From the NCBI RefSeq assembly GCF_002080045.1, contig NZ_MUIN01000004.1:310146-374145 (forward strand): a DNA stretch of 64,000 nucleotides, given 5' to 3'. The notes under the pieces were generated by a model. That model saw only the letters and a program-made list of their open reading frames with translations. It was not told the DNA's origin and did not search any database. The translations under genes and the position numbers were made by a program. Positions 53,601 to 62,857 of this stretch are shown piece by piece; positions within the stretch are counted from its first letter, which is position 1; each line of letters opens with the position of its first letter. Source of the stretch: Pseudomonas sp. Bc-h (GTDB lineage: Bacteria; Pseudomonadota; Gammaproteobacteria; Pseudomonadales; Pseudomonadaceae).

Positions 53601-54132
53601 TATCGAGCAACACCGCTTCGTTGGTGAACCACCAGTCGCAATTGCGAGTGCCACCGACGCCGCGAATCGCCACCGCGCCCATTTGCGCAGCGAGTGGAAA
53701 ATGCAGGCCGGAATTGACCAGCGCTGTGGTTTTGCCGGAGCCCGGCGGGCCGATGAGCACATACCACGGCAGTTCATACAGATTGCGTCGTTCGTCGCCA
53801 CCAAGCCGGGCCTTCTTCAACAGTTTCAGAGCGTCGTCCATGCGCTGCTGCAGGATCGCGAGCTCCTGGGCGGTGCCCACACTTACCAGATCCGGCGCAG
53901 TATCGGCGGCCAGATTTTCCAGTACTTTGGCCGTGTGGCGATGGGCCCGAACGATGCGGAACACCCTCCATACAATCCATGCAACGAACAAAACCGCGAT
54001 CAATGCCCAGCGTCTGCCTTGCGGTACCAGTACGTTTAGCAGCGGGCCGAGGAACCAGATGATCAGACTCAACGCAGTCAGGCCGATAACAGGTAGGACC
54101 CAGCGAATGACGACCCCCAATAACGCCTTCAC
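50629..54132 (-). CDS. tssM: T6SS membrane-complex protein TssM (IcmF)
   Basis: A 1167-residue inner-membrane protein. Two helices at residues 9-36 and 42-60, and a third near 445, divide it. The cytoplasmic part has an ATP/GTP-binding Walker A GPPGSGKTT (129-136) and DLLLTSEAERGAHA; the C-terminal two thirds are periplasmic and end in the beta-domain that meets TssJ (PWAWFRLLEQSDLMG). With TssL and TssJ it forms the trans-envelope channel. Overlaps of 4 bp on both sides keep it coupled to tssL and tagF. Confidence 0.93.
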   Translation of the reverse strand: MKALLGVVIRWVLPVIGLTALSLIIWFLGPLLNVLVPQGRRWALIAVLFVAWIVWRVFRIVRAHRHTAKVLENLAADTAPDLVSVGTAQELAILQQRMDDALKLLKKARLGGDERRNLYELPWYVLIGPPGSGKTTALVNSGLHFPLAAQMGAVAIRGVGGTRNCDWWFTNEAVLLDTAGRYTTQDSHAQIDKAAWLGFLDLLKSQRSRRPIDGAFVAISFSDLLLTSEAERGAHAAAIRARIQELYSRLGVRLPIYVMLTKLDLVPGFIEFFDALSKEERAQVWGMTFTLDDGQNNDGPLTDFLSEFALLEQRLNERLVERLQQERDPARRDLIYGFAQQFGALKQTLHAFLDGVFKPNAFEERALLRGVYFTSSTQEGSPIDRLIGAMAQGMNLDRQHLARQVETGRSYFIEKLFTAVAFAERGLVGVNHKVERRRKWMARAALAATVAMVLVVGTFWAISYRANQVYIAQVDQKVAPLGQTLQSLSPAQRDVLEVLALLNGVRNLASDPPDMSQGLGLYQGDMLQAQSSSVYRKLLIAVFAPRLLTRVEEQLRSGGSSDFLFEGLKAYLMFADSEHYDADFIKAWVALDWDQSLPRDLPPDQRQALGEHLQALFERHPPNALLDQRLIDDLRRQLQQLPVAQRVYDRVKRQILPEGVADFRITQIAGRDAALVISRKSGKALGDPLSGLYTAKGYREVFLAASLSQAGTLADEQWVLGLNNGDRQNAVSLAGDVRRLYFQDYQRQWDALLADLDFIPITSIAQAADVLRVISGPASPLKKLLVAVARETNLQQEERLLAEQGKRVEGEVDELKQRLGSMLGQEQTGSTATSAMADDPVTTHFAELNTFVSKGEGGSAAIDGVLADMNALYVQVSAMVGASGDALLDEAKTSAGAAAARVNLNVDRQPPVVQGLVKSVVSSTTNIMMGGVRKQLNAAWVSDVVSIYRQSLSGRYPLASGSARDATLDDFGQFFGVGGVMDNYFRKYLQSYVDTSATVWRWQPGAAQKLGINVSILQTFQRAAAIRDAFFRTGGVQPSVRFELKPVAMDASINQFLLDLDGQQISYDHGPSRQVAMQWPNPGSIGVVRLSISPPSPSGRSGVTLDGPWAWFRLLEQSDLMGGGSPDRFNLRMRVDNASISYELRANSAFNPFKNRVLSGFSLPERL

Positions 54133-55460
54133 TCGACCCCCTCCGCCAGCACAGTGATTTCAACCCGGCGATTCTTCGCCCGCCCTTCGGCAGTCGCATT
54201 GGACGCGACCGGCTCGGTATCGCTGCGCCCTTCAGCGGAAAAGCGCCCGGGCTCACCGGTCTTCGCCGAAAGTATCTGCAGGACCTCACTTGCACGCGCG
54301 TGGGACAGCGCCCAGTTGGACGGGAAACGCAAGGTGGCGATGGGTTGGTTATCACTGTGGCCAGTGATGCGCACCTGCCCTTTGACTTTGCGGATAGCTT
54401 CGGCGATGCGCAGCATCAACGGCTGGAAACCGTCGAGGATAGTGGCGCTGCCTGACGAGAAGATCTCATCGCCACGAATGGTTACCACCGAACGATCAAC
54501 CGCATCCTCCACTGCAACCCTGTTGGCCTTGATGTCTTCCACTAGAAACCCCGCCAGACGGGGGCGCTCAATGACTCTGGGCTGCATCACGGCGCGCGTG
54601 ATCGACTGCACCGGAATTTCTCCCAGCGCGTGAATATTCTTGAACACCTGTTCAGTGTCTGAGGCCAGCTTCAGGCGAAGACCGAACAGCAGTACGAGCA
54701 GCAAGGCAAGGCCCATTGTCACGCCCACCCACGGCGGCATGAACTGCGAAAGACGATCAGGCGCCACCGTCACCCCGCGCCAATGGGGCGACAGTTCTCG
54801 CTCGAACCCGCCACGGCTGCTGCGGATAGCAGCACTGGTACGCTCACGCAGCGCTTCAAGCTGGTTGCGGCCGTCGGTCATCACGCGATAACGGCCTTCG
54901 AACCCCAGACATATACACAGGTACAACAGCTCAAGCAGAAACAGACGCTCGCGCGGGCTTTGCAGACAGTGCTCCAGCAGCCGAAACACCTTCTCGCCGC
55001 CCGAAGCTTCGTTGTGAACGGTGATCAGAAGGCTCTGCTTGCCCCAGTCACTCTCACTCCCCCATGGGGTGCTCAACACAGCTTCGTCGAGCGCGGTACA
55101 CAACGCGTATCGCGCCAGCAGTACTTCGTTACGCACGATACCGGCTGCTCCGGCGCGCTCTTCGAACTGACGCAAATATGCCAGCAACTGCGCTTTCAAA
55201 CTGGCGGGTGCCGGATGGGCGATGGTGCTGCGCAAACGCGTGAGCAGTGCCAGTAACGGGCCTGCGGCCGCTTCGAGCGGGTTCAGGCCTTGCGCCTGAC
55301 CGGACGGCAACGGCGCTACGGGCATCGATAACGATGCCTTGGAGGTTGCGGGGTCAACATGTGCTGCAGGCTGCGGTCCACGTCCGCCCGGACGAGGCAT
55401 GAACTGCGTGCGATCACTTGCGGGCATCGGAGGGTTGAAGGGCTGGTCGTGGGAAGGCAT
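54129..55460 (-). CDS. tssL: T6SS membrane protein TssL with OmpA peptidoglycan domain
   Basis: A 443-residue DotU/TssL protein. I place the start at ATG 55460 with GAGGA upstream; a TTG six bases earlier is too close to it. A Pro-rich N-terminus precedes the cytoplasmic DotU domain (LLTRLRSTIAHPAPASLKAQ to LCLGFEGRYRVM). One transmembrane helix follows (VGVTMGLALLLVLLFGL). The C-terminal OmpA-like domain (GHSDNQPIATLRF, WALSHARASEV) anchors the complex to peptidoglycan, so no separate anchor protein is needed. Confidence 0.92.
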   Translation of the reverse strand: MPSHDQPFNPPMPASDRTQFMPRPGGRGPQPAAHVDPATSKASLSMPVAPLPSGQAQGLNPLEAAAGPLLALLTRLRSTIAHPAPASLKAQLLAYLRQFEERAGAAGIVRNEVLLARYALCTALDEAVLSTPWGSESDWGKQSLLITVHNEASGGEKVFRLLEHCLQSPRERLFLLELLYLCICLGFEGRYRVMTDGRNQLEALRERTSAAIRSSRGGFERELSPHWRGVTVAPDRLSQFMPPWVGVTMGLALLLVLLFGLRLKLASDTEQVFKNIHALGEIPVQSITRAVMQPRVIERPRLAGFLVEDIKANRVAVEDAVDRSVVTIRGDEIFSSGSATILDGFQPLMLRIAEAIRKVKGQVRITGHSDNQPIATLRFPSNWALSHARASEVLQILSAKTGEPGRFSAEGRSDTEPVASNATAEGRAKNRRVEITVLAEGVE

Positions 55461-55466
55461 CGGCAA

Positions 55467-56801
55467 TTATCCTCGGATTGCCCAGAGAGCCAGTTCCAAC
55501 CCAGGAAACTCGCCCGCGATGTGGAAGGCCAAACCGCCCGAATGCTCCAGCTTCTTCCAGTGCTCGCTGCCGCGATCAAGCTCGTAGTAGGTGGAACCTG
55601 CGTGAAAGGGGATCTGCCGGGGCGCCACGGGCAAGGGCAGCAAGCCTATGCCCGGCAGTTGCAGGTTGACCAGATCCCGGATGTCTTCCACCGAACCGAT
55701 CTTGCTTTGCTGAGCGAAACATCCGCGCAGGGTTTCGCTGGGCATGTCGGCGCGCACCACCAGGATGAAACTGGCCGAGTCGATCAAGGTCCGGTCAGTG
55801 AGCGTAGACACACGAATGCCGTAAGCCTTTTCGATAACAGGTATCGCAGTGGCGTTGCTATCGATCAGCATCGACAATGCCTCACGCAATGCCTGCATGA
55901 CCGGCGCCATCGTCGAAAAGAGGTCATCGTGCCGATAGCGCACGAACTTTTCGGGCCTGCGCCCGAAGTTGGAAAAGGTCGCAAACTCCCCCGCCAGACT
56001 CACCAGCTCGCTGTACAAGCGTTCGGGGTGCAACGGGCTCAGTTCGCTCAGATGACGGATCAATGGCTCGACACGATTGACCAGTTGCAACAGCAGGAAG
56101 TCGGCGATTTCGGATGCACCTCCTGCACCTGAAGCTACTACGCGGCCCGCAAGCGCTTCGCCACGCTGCTGCAGCAATCCCAGCAGTTCGTTGCGAAATG
56201 CCTTCAGCGATCGGGAGACTGCCACGTCGAGCACTGGAGGGATGTAACTGTCATCGAGCGTCAAGTTGCATTCAGAGCGTTTCTCTTTGATGCGCACCAC
56301 ACCGATCGCGGCGTAATCGCTGATGCCGTCTTTTTCGGTGAGCAATCTCAGTGCCCGCGAACCAACGGCCACAGGCGCCCGACTCTCAAACGGTGCGTTG
56401 TCGTCACGCACCTCCCGCACCTGGCTGACGAAACGCGCAACGGCCGGGGATTCCCCCTCCTTTACTGTGTCGCGCAGCCCCGCACGCTTAAGTGGCAAAG
56501 CCAGATAAACCAGTCCATCGCGCAGGGTCTCGTCAATACTCAGCGGGCTGGGCGCCAGATCGTCGTGGGGAATGTTGAAAGGCGTACCGTCGGGCAACAA
56601 CCCGCGCGCCGATTCAATGCCCAGTTTGCCTTGCTTCAATAATCCATCATCCAGCGAAAGCTCGGAAAAACCCCAGCCCCCGGCGGACAATGGACGACTG
56701 CGAGCATCGATAAGATTTTCCAGGTAACGGTCATGCTGCTGAAAGTGCTGCGTTGCGATGAACATGCCTTCCGACCAGACGACTCGATTGTTCCAGGACA
56801 T
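55467..56801 (-). CDS. tssK: T6SS baseplate protein TssK
   Basis: A 444-residue soluble protein. The N-terminal RVVWSEGMFIATQHFQQHDR is the typical TssK start, followed by GWGFSELSLDDGLLKQGKL. TssK trimers connect the TssFG wedge of the baseplate to the TssLM membrane complex. It is 15 bp after tssJ and 6 bp before tssL. Confidence 0.94.
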   Translation of the reverse strand: MSWNNRVVWSEGMFIATQHFQQHDRYLENLIDARSRPLSAGGWGFSELSLDDGLLKQGKLGIESARGLLPDGTPFNIPHDDLAPSPLSIDETLRDGLVYLALPLKRAGLRDTVKEGESPAVARFVSQVREVRDDNAPFESRAPVAVGSRALRLLTEKDGISDYAAIGVVRIKEKRSECNLTLDDSYIPPVLDVAVSRSLKAFRNELLGLLQQRGEALAGRVVASGAGGASEIADFLLLQLVNRVEPLIRHLSELSPLHPERLYSELVSLAGEFATFSNFGRRPEKFVRYRHDDLFSTMAPVMQALREALSMLIDSNATAIPVIEKAYGIRVSTLTDRTLIDSASFILVVRADMPSETLRGCFAQQSKIGSVEDIRDLVNLQLPGIGLLPLPVAPRQIPFHAGSTYYELDRGSEHWKKLEHSGGLAFHIAGEFPGLELALWAIRG

Positions 56802-56816
56802 GGGTTCTCCGATTGC

Positions 56817-57323
56817 CTATTGGGCGGGGCGAATTGAATTGGCGACGCGATCGCTGCTCACGGCGCGGGTGTCCAGGCCGACCTGGAATTCAGCGGCATG
56901 AGGAGGCATGACATCGAGTCCGGTGCGCCAGTTGGCCTGATCGATCTCGCGATAACCGACTACCAGGCCAATCTGTCGCGTGGCGGCGTTGAGGTCACGG
57001 GTAACGGTCAATTGCTGGCCCGGCCGGATCAGCACTTCATCCTGCTCGATGAGATCGGAACCCAGGGTTGCCTGAGCGCGTTCTGCCAGCGCGAAATAGT
57101 CGGCGCGGGAGAAATTCGCACTGTTCTTGAGCTCGTATATCCGCACCCGCACAGGCGTCGGTTGGCCGTTGGCACCGGGGTTGAGCCCGGCGACAGCATC
57201 GAAGTGCAGCACAATGGCGAGAGCCTCAGCAGGCTTTTCCAGCGGCTGGGGTGCTTCCGTATCACTGGCACAGGAAACCAGCATCAGCGACATGGCTGCC
57301 GCCAATACAACTTTTCGAAACAT
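56817..57323 (-). CDS. tssJ: T6SS outer-membrane lipoprotein TssJ
   Basis: A 168-residue lipoprotein with lipobox LVSC (Cys18). The mature beta-sandwich has PVRVRIYELKNSANFSRADY, DEVLIRPGQ and the closing VVGYREIDQANWR, as in all TssJ/SciN proteins. It holds the tip of TssM at the outer membrane. It lies between fha (53 bp) and tssK. Confidence 0.93.
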   Translation of the reverse strand: MFRKVVLAAAMSLMLVSCASDTEAPQPLEKPAEALAIVLHFDAVAGLNPGANGQPTPVRVRIYELKNSANFSRADYFALAERAQATLGSDLIEQDEVLIRPGQQLTVTRDLNAATRQIGLVVGYREIDQANWRTGLDVMPPHAAEFQVGLDTRAVSSDRVANSIRPAQ

Positions 57324-57376
57324 CCTTCGTCCTCATGACGTACTGACTGTCTATCCGTTTGTCTTGGTGCGCCCTT

Positions 57377-58738
57377 TCACGAGTCGCGCAATCGTGCGCT
57401 GTGTACCTCGTAGGCATGACTGAACTCGCGACCGAACAGGACCTGAAAATCCTCTTCGGCCTCGCGGGAAATCTGTGCATAAAGTTCGGTGAATTGCAGC
57501 CAGTGCTGAGCCTGACGGGAACCGAAGAGGTTGGACAACGCGTTGGCCTTGCCCATGCGTCCCTCCAACTCCGATGGCTCGAAGCGTTTGAGCAAGGCTT
57601 TTATGGCTGCCTCGACCCCGGCCATCACGGCCAACTGATGGGCGCGCAGATCGTCGAAGCTAGCGGCGATGGCCTGGTCGGGCGGCAGGAACGCTTGATT
57701 GCCGTGACGCAATAGCAACAACAACGCTTCATCAGCATTCGGCGCGAACTTCAGTGGGTTGTTTTCCACCGGACAAATCATGGTCTGCTGCAGGCGAAGC
57801 TCGCCCTTGAGACTGCTGCGCGCCCGCAATACGTCGATGAGCCCTTCGACCATCAGCCTGTAACTGCGGCCGATGGACTCCATCTGTGCCTGTACTTGGG
57901 CCGACTCGATCTGCAACTGATCTAAACCAGCCCCTCGAAGGAAAGCCTTTATCAGGTCGACCTGATTTTCGCCTGCTTCAGCTGCCGCTTGCTCCGCAAC
58001 AGGCGGCTGCAGGGTGAGCGCCCGATCTGCCATGAGTCCCGACTCGGCAGGGTTGACCGAAGGCGCCACTGAGACCTTGGGTAAATCAGGTACGAGATCC
58101 CAGTCTTCTGGGATGGCGCCCTGCGAAGAGGCTGGAGGGGACGACATGGCCGAGGCTGCAGGAGCCTGCGCAACAGGCGGGCGAAAATCGTGAAGCTCGG
58201 CCGGGACATGGTCAGATCGAGTGGCTGGCGGCACGCCCGGAGGGGTCAGAAAATCGAACAGATCAGGGAACGTATCCTGCGCCGGACCGCCTGAAAAATG
58301 CGCGGCTGACTGCCCGTCTGGAACTGCGGAGGGAATGCTTTCCTGGCGCCCCGTTAACGCCTCGAAACTATTTGAAGAGTCACCTTCGGAAAACCCTGAG
58401 GTCGATGGACTTATTTTGAAATCAATTCGCACGCGAATCTCGTAATCACCAATCCGAATAAGTTCTCGATCTTCCAGTGGCTCGCTGGTTCCACGGTGCA
58501 TGTGTATACCCGCGTTCACCAGCTGTACGCCATTAGTGCTGTTATCCGTCAAATAGTAACGGCCGTTTTTCTGCTGAATGATGCAATGGCGCGAAGAAAC
58601 AAGGCGTTCCGGATCCGGGAGCACCCAGTCATTATCCACACTACGACCGATCGCCATCACCCCATCGTCCAAGTGGATTTCGGCAATTTGTCCGGGGGTT
58701 ATCTTGTGATAACTAATGATCGTCAGACAGAGCGGCAC
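57377..58738 (-). CDS. T6SS forkhead-associated protein Fha (TagH)
   Basis: A 453-residue protein with GTG start and AAGGAGG 4-5 bp before it. The FHA domain (residues about 25-90) binds phosphothreonine: AIGRSVDNDWVLPD, SSRH and NSTNG are its Arg, Ser and Asn contacts. A Pro/Ser-rich linker joins it to the C-terminal TagH-type domain (FLRGAGLDQLQIESAQVQAQ and LIDVLRARSSLKGE). Phosphorylation by PpkA and dephosphorylation by PppA turn secretion on and off. It is the first gene of the minus-strand operon. Commonly named fha1. Confidence 0.92.
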   Translation of the reverse strand: MPLCLTIISYHKITPGQIAEIHLDDGVMAIGRSVDNDWVLPDPERLVSSRHCIIQQKNGRYYLTDNSTNGVQLVNAGIHMHRGTSEPLEDRELIRIGDYEIRVRIDFKISPSTSGFSEGDSSNSFEALTGRQESIPSAVPDGQSAAHFSGGPAQDTFPDLFDFLTPPGVPPATRSDHVPAELHDFRPPVAQAPAASAMSSPPASSQGAIPEDWDLVPDLPKVSVAPSVNPAESGLMADRALTLQPPVAEQAAAEAGENQVDLIKAFLRGAGLDQLQIESAQVQAQMESIGRSYRLMVEGLIDVLRARSSLKGELRLQQTMICPVENNPLKFAPNADEALLLLLRHGNQAFLPPDQAIAASFDDLRAHQLAVMAGVEAAIKALLKRFEPSELEGRMGKANALSNLFGSRQAQHWLQFTELYAQISREAEEDFQVLFGREFSHAYEVHSARLRDS

Positions 58739-59115
58739 TTCGCCTCCTTGCTCGCACTTTCAGCATGGCGCAACGTTTTGCGCATGTAGCCATGAAGCCT
58801 TTTGAGTAAAGCCAGGAACGCCGAAAACAGGGGCCTCGCCGGACCTGATCGCGATTCCATCCATTCATACGTGACAGTCGCACGGTGACTGAGGAAGCGA
58901 TATTCCTGCTATCGCCATAATCATAACTTCCACCGAGGACGCGTATCCTACCTTGACAACGAACAACTTTCACAACAAAAATGCACAACTTTCTAAAACA
59001 AGTGATATCTGATTAATATCAGTCGCGACGCAAATATAAGACCATTCTTCAATTGGTGTAGGAAGTTTCCTCACCAACTATAAGAAACACTCTCGAATGA
59101 TAAGGAAATCAATTT
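58739..59115. promoter_or_regulatory. Divergent regulatory region between the two T6SS operons
   Basis: 377 bp, AT-rich in its right half (58920-59110). It must hold promoters for both fha and tssA. A palindrome GCGCAA-CGTT-TTGCGC lies at 58768-58783, 30 bp before the fha start. Another, CTGATTAATATCAG, is near 59010. The leader to tssA has GGA in TAGGAAG and again in the ribosome site AAGGAAA, as needed for RsmA. A TTGACA at 58955-58960 has no good -10 after it. Confidence 0.55.
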
Positions 59116-60141
59116 TTGCTGGATATTTCGTTGCTACTCTGCGCCATTTCCCCGAACTCGCCATGTGGCGATGACCTGGAATATGACGTGCAATTTCTGG
59201 AACTCGAGCGCGATGCACAAGGTAAACCGGAGCGCGCCATGGGCGACTCGGTACAGCCCGCGGAGCCGCCCCAATGGCGACAAATCGAACAATCCAGCAT
59301 TGCCCTCCTGCAACGCAGCAAGGATCTGCGAATTACACATTTTCTCCTGCAAAGCGCTGTGGCCCTTCATGGCTTCGCGGGACTGACCAACGCCCTGACG
59401 CTGATAAGCGATCTGTTGAGGCAGTATTGGCCAGCGCTTTATCCGCAGCTTGATGCCGACGATGATAATGACCCGACCCTGCGCATCAATGCGCTGTCCG
59501 GCATCGCCTGCGATACCAACCTGCGGTTGCTGCGCGACAGCCTGCTGCCTCCCTCGCGCAGCTTCGGCCCGATCAGCTTGCGCGCCGCCCTCAATGCCAG
59601 CCGCTTGCAGAGTTTCCCCGATGAACAACTCAGCCTCGACGAATTGAAAGGCGCGCTGCGCGACAGCGATCCTGCCCACCTGACCGACCTGCGGTCGATG
59701 CTCCAGCAAGCCCACAGTAGAGCGGATGCCATCGAACAGCTCGTCTCTGCACAAGTGGGTTCGGCGCAGGGTGTGGACCTGTCAGCACTGCAGCAACTGA
59801 TCAAACAGGCCCTGCACATTCTCCGTGAATACGTCCCGGATAGCGTTGAGACAGAGGCACAGGTCCATCAGTCGAGCCCAGGGGAGACGACTGAAACCCC
59901 GGCCGTTGTGACCTCTGCTCCACACGTCTGCGACGGGGAGATCGACAATCGCCACGATGTGGTGCGCAACCTTGATCGCATTCTCGGTTACTACGCCCGC
60001 CATGAGCCCTCCAGCCCGCTGCCGGTACTTTTGAACAGAGCGAAAAATCTGGTGCACGCCGACTTCGCGGCCATCGTGCGCAATCTGATTCCCGACGGCA
60101 TGCCCCAGTTCGAAAACCTGCGCGGCCCCGACCTCGAGTGA
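59116..60141 (+). CDS. tssA: T6SS cap/baseplate protein TssA
   Basis: A 341-residue protein with the ImpA N-terminal domain: LLLCAISPNSPCGDDLEYD and PQWRQIEQSSIALLQRSKDL are typical. The start codon is TTG at 59116 with AAGGAA upstream; no ATG is close. The C-terminal part ends DAEFAAI-like (VHADFAAIVRNLIPDG), the short form of TssA. TssA primes sheath assembly at the baseplate. First gene of the plus-strand operon. Confidence 0.92.
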   Translation: MLDISLLLCAISPNSPCGDDLEYDVQFLELERDAQGKPERAMGDSVQPAEPPQWRQIEQSSIALLQRSKDLRITHFLLQSAVALHGFAGLTNALTLISDLLRQYWPALYPQLDADDDNDPTLRINALSGIACDTNLRLLRDSLLPPSRSFGPISLRAALNASRLQSFPDEQLSLDELKGALRDSDPAHLTDLRSMLQQAHSRADAIEQLVSAQVGSAQGVDLSALQQLIKQALHILREYVPDSVETEAQVHQSSPGETTETPAVVTSAPHVCDGEIDNRHDVVRNLDRILGYYARHEPSSPLPVLLNRAKNLVHADFAAIVRNLIPDGMPQFENLRGPDLE

Positions 60142-60249
60142 CGCGTAGCTCTCACGCAACGAAACGGTTCAGGCAAGCATTAAACATCCCCGTTACCGGC
60201 CTAGTCCGATGACGCCAAGCATGTCGCAGCAGCGACCAGGAGGAGCAAC

Positions 60250-60780
60250 GTGGCGAACACCAGTTCTCAAAAATTCATTGCGCGTAACCGCGCCCCACGG
60301 GTCCAGATCGAGTACGACGTCGAACTGTACGGTGCCGAGAAAAAAGTAGAGCTTCCCTTCGTAATGGGCGTGATGGCCGATCTGGCTGGCAAGCCAGTCG
60401 AGCCGCAGGCCGCCGTCGCCGACCGTAAGTTTCTGGAGGTCGATGTCGACAACTTCGACTCGCGTCTTAAGGCGATGCAGCCACGGGTGGCGTTTCACGT
60501 GCCAAACGAGCTCACCGGCGAAGGCAATCTAAGTCTGGATATCACCTTCGAAAGCATGGACGACTTCAGCCCTGCTGCCGTGGCACGCAAGGTCGACTCA
60601 CTGAGGCAACTCCTTGAAGCCCGCACTCAACTGGCTAATTTGCTGACCTACATGGACGGCAAGACCGGCGCCGAGGAAATCATCATGAGAGCGATCAAGG
60701 CCCCGGCGCTGCTGAAAGCCCTGGCGAGTGCACCCAAACCGCTGAGCTCTGCTTCGCCAGACGCCGATCCGAAGGCTTAA
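60250..60780 (+). CDS. tssB: T6SS sheath small subunit TssB (VipA)
   Basis: A 176-residue protein started at GTG with AGGAGG well placed. The core RNRAPRVQIEYDVELYGAEK and LPFVMGVMADLAG are conserved in all TssB. It pairs with TssC to build the contractile sheath. 108 bp after tssA and 15 bp before tssC. Confidence 0.96.
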   Translation: MANTSSQKFIARNRAPRVQIEYDVELYGAEKKVELPFVMGVMADLAGKPVEPQAAVADRKFLEVDVDNFDSRLKAMQPRVAFHVPNELTGEGNLSLDITFESMDDFSPAAVARKVDSLRQLLEARTQLANLLTYMDGKTGAEEIIMRAIKAPALLKALASAPKPLSSASPDADPKA

Positions 60781-60795
60781 CCAGGACAAACAATC

Positions 60796-62289
60796 ATGAC
60801 TCAAGTGCTGCGTGACGATCATGCCCAAGCCAGCCTCACCGAAGACACCAACGACTTCGCCTCGTTGCTGCTGCAAGAATTCAAACCCAAGACCGAACGC
60901 GCCCGCGAGGCCGTCGAGACCGCAGTGCGCACTTTGGCAGAGCAGGCTCTGAAGCAGACCAGCCTGGTTTCCGGCGATGCCATCACCTCAATCGAATCGA
61001 TCATCGCTGCGATTGATGCCAAGCTCACGGCGCAAGTGAATCAGGTGATTCATCACCCTGAATTCCAGCAATTGGAAAGCGCCTGGCGCGGACTCCATTA
61101 CCTGGTCAACAACACTGAAAGCGATGAACAACTGAAGATTCGGGTGCTGAATATTTCCAAGCGGGAACTGCACAAGACCCTGAAAAAGTTCAAGGGAACG
61201 GCCTGGGATCAAAGTCCAATATTCAAGAAAATGTACGAGGAAGAATACGGACAGTTCGGTGGAGAACCCTACGGCTGTCTGGTCGGAGACTACTACTTCG
61301 ATCAATCCCCTCAGGACGTCGAGCTCCTGGGTGAGCTGTCCAAGACTTGCGCAGCGATGCACGCGCCGTTCATTTCCGCTGCTTCGCCCACCGTAATGGG
61401 CATGGGCTCCTGGCAAGAACTGTCCAACCCTCGCGACCTGACCAAGATCTTCACAACCCCGGAGTACGCCGGCTGGCGCTCCCTGCGGGAGTCGGAAGAT
61501 TCGCGTTACATCGGTCTGACCATGCCTCGTTTTCTGGCTCGCTTGCCCTATGGCGCCAAGACCGATCCGGTGGAAGCCTTTGCCTTCGAAGAAGACACCG
61601 ATGGCGCCGACAGCGCCAAGTACACCTGGGCCAATGCCGCCTACGCAATGGCCGTGAACATCAACCGTTCTTTCAAGCACTACGGCTGGTGCTCGCGTAT
61701 TCGTGGCGTCGAGTCTGGTGGTGAAGTGCAGAATCTGCCGGCGCACACATTTCCCACCGATGACGGCGGCGTGGACATGAAGTGCCCGACCGAAATCGCG
61801 ATCTCTGACCGTCGGGAGGCGGAACTGGCGAAGAACGGGTTCATGCCGCTGCTGCACAAGAAAAACACCGATTTCGCCGCATTTATCGGAGCCCAGTCTC
61901 TGCAGAAGCCTGCCGAATACGATGATCCGGACGCTACCGCGAACGCCAATCTGGCCGCACGCCTGCCGTATCTGTTCGCGACCTGCCGTTTCGCGCATTA
62001 CCTGAAGTGCATCGTGCGCGACAAGATCGGCTCCTTCAAAGAAAAGGACGAGATGCAGCGCTGGTTACAGGACTGGATTCTGAATTACGTCGACGGTGAT
62101 CCGGCGCACTCCACAGAAACCACCAAAGCACGGCATCCGCTTGCTGCCGCCGAGGTTGTGGTTGAGGACGTCGAAGGCAACCCGGGCTATTACAGCTCGA
62201 AATTCTTCCTGCGTCCGCACTACCAGCTCGAAGGTTTGACCGTCTCGCTACGCCTCGTTTCCAAGCTGCCGTCGGCGAAGGGTGCGTAA
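60796..62289 (+). CDS. tssC: T6SS sheath large subunit TssC (VipB)
   Basis: A 497-residue sheath protein. The N-terminal helix that mixes with TssB, the [15 protein letters not shown] segment, [20 protein letters not shown] and the closing [20 protein letters not shown] are all standard. In the P. aeruginosa HSI-I set hcp follows here; in this window tssE follows after 49 bp. Confidence 0.96.
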   Translation: MTQVLRDDHAQASLTEDTNDFASLLLQEFKPKTERAREAVETAVRTLAEQALKQTSLVSGDAITSIESIIAAIDAKLTAQVNQVIHHPEFQQLESAWRGLHYLVNNTESDEQLKIRVLNISKRELHKTLKKFKGTAWDQSPIFKKMYEEEYGQFGGEPYGCLVGDYYFDQSPQDVELLGELSKTCAAMHAPFISAASPTVMGMGSWQELSNPRDLTKIFTTPEYAGWRSLRESEDSRYIGLTMPRFLARLPYGAKTDPVEAFAFEEDTDGADSAKYTWANAAYAMAVNINRSFKHYGWCSRIRGVESGGEVQNLPAHTFPTDDGGVDMKCPTEIAISDRREAELAKNGFMPLLHKKNTDFAAFIGAQSLQKPAEYDDPDATANANLAARLPYLFATCRFAHYLKCIVRDKIGSFKEKDEMQRWLQDWILNYVDGDPAHSTETTKARHPLAAAEVVVEDVEGNPGYYSSKFFLRPHYQLEGLTVSLRLVSKLPSAKGA

Positions 62290-62338
62290 TCCGCTCACCG
62301 GGATGTTCCTGACTCGTGAAGATCACATTGGACAAAAC

Positions 62339-62857
62339 ATGGCTGTGAACGAATTCACTCTGCGCGATCGTCTGCAGCCTTCGCTGCTTGACCGGCTGAC
62401 GGATGACGAGCCTGGCAATGTTCAGGAGACCGCAGACAAACGCGTGCTGTCCCTGACCCAGCTGAAAGCCTCGGTGTTGCGGGATCTGACCTGGCTGCTT
62501 AATACCAGTTCGCTTCTTGATGGGGACGCCATGCTGCACCCCCCGGTGGGAACATCGGTGCTTAATTACGGCCTACCGCCGCTTGCAGGTAACAGTGCGT
62601 CGAGCATCGATGTCCGTGTGCTGGAAAGTCTGATTCATCAGGCCATCGTCACCTTCGAGCCACGCATCTTGCCCCAGACCCTGCGAGTACGCGCGCAGGC
62701 CCTGCCCGAGCTGATGAACCACAATGCTCTGAGCTTCGAGATCGAAGGCGATCTGTGGGCGAAACCGGTTGCCCTTCCGCTGTTGCTGCGCACCGATCTG
62801 GATCTGGAGTCTGGTCACGTGCAGGTGCTGCCTGCCAAACAAAGGAGGCAGGCATGA
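62339..62857 (+). CDS. tssE: T6SS baseplate protein TssE
   Basis: A 172-residue gp25-like protein. The start at 62339 is the first ATG before the typical [16 protein letters not shown]; the frame's earlier part overlaps the tssC end. [19 protein letters not shown] and the following [14 protein letters not shown] are the gp25 signature, and the closing region [11 protein letters not shown] is usual. It overlaps tssF by 4 bp (ATGA). Confidence 0.93.
   Translation: MAVNEFTLRDRLQPSLLDRLTDDEPGNVQETADKRVLSLTQLKASVLRDLTWLLNTSSLLDGDAMLHPPVGTSVLNYGLPPLAGNSASSIDVRVLESLIHQAIVTFEPRILPQTLRVRAQALPELMNHNALSFEIEGDLWAKPVALPLLLRTDLDLESGHVQVLPAKQRRQA

Noticed and set aside
58763..58779. Sigma-54 promoter for the T6SS plus operon
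   Set aside because: TGGCGC to TTTGC is one base too long between GG and GC and lies about 340 bp from tssA.
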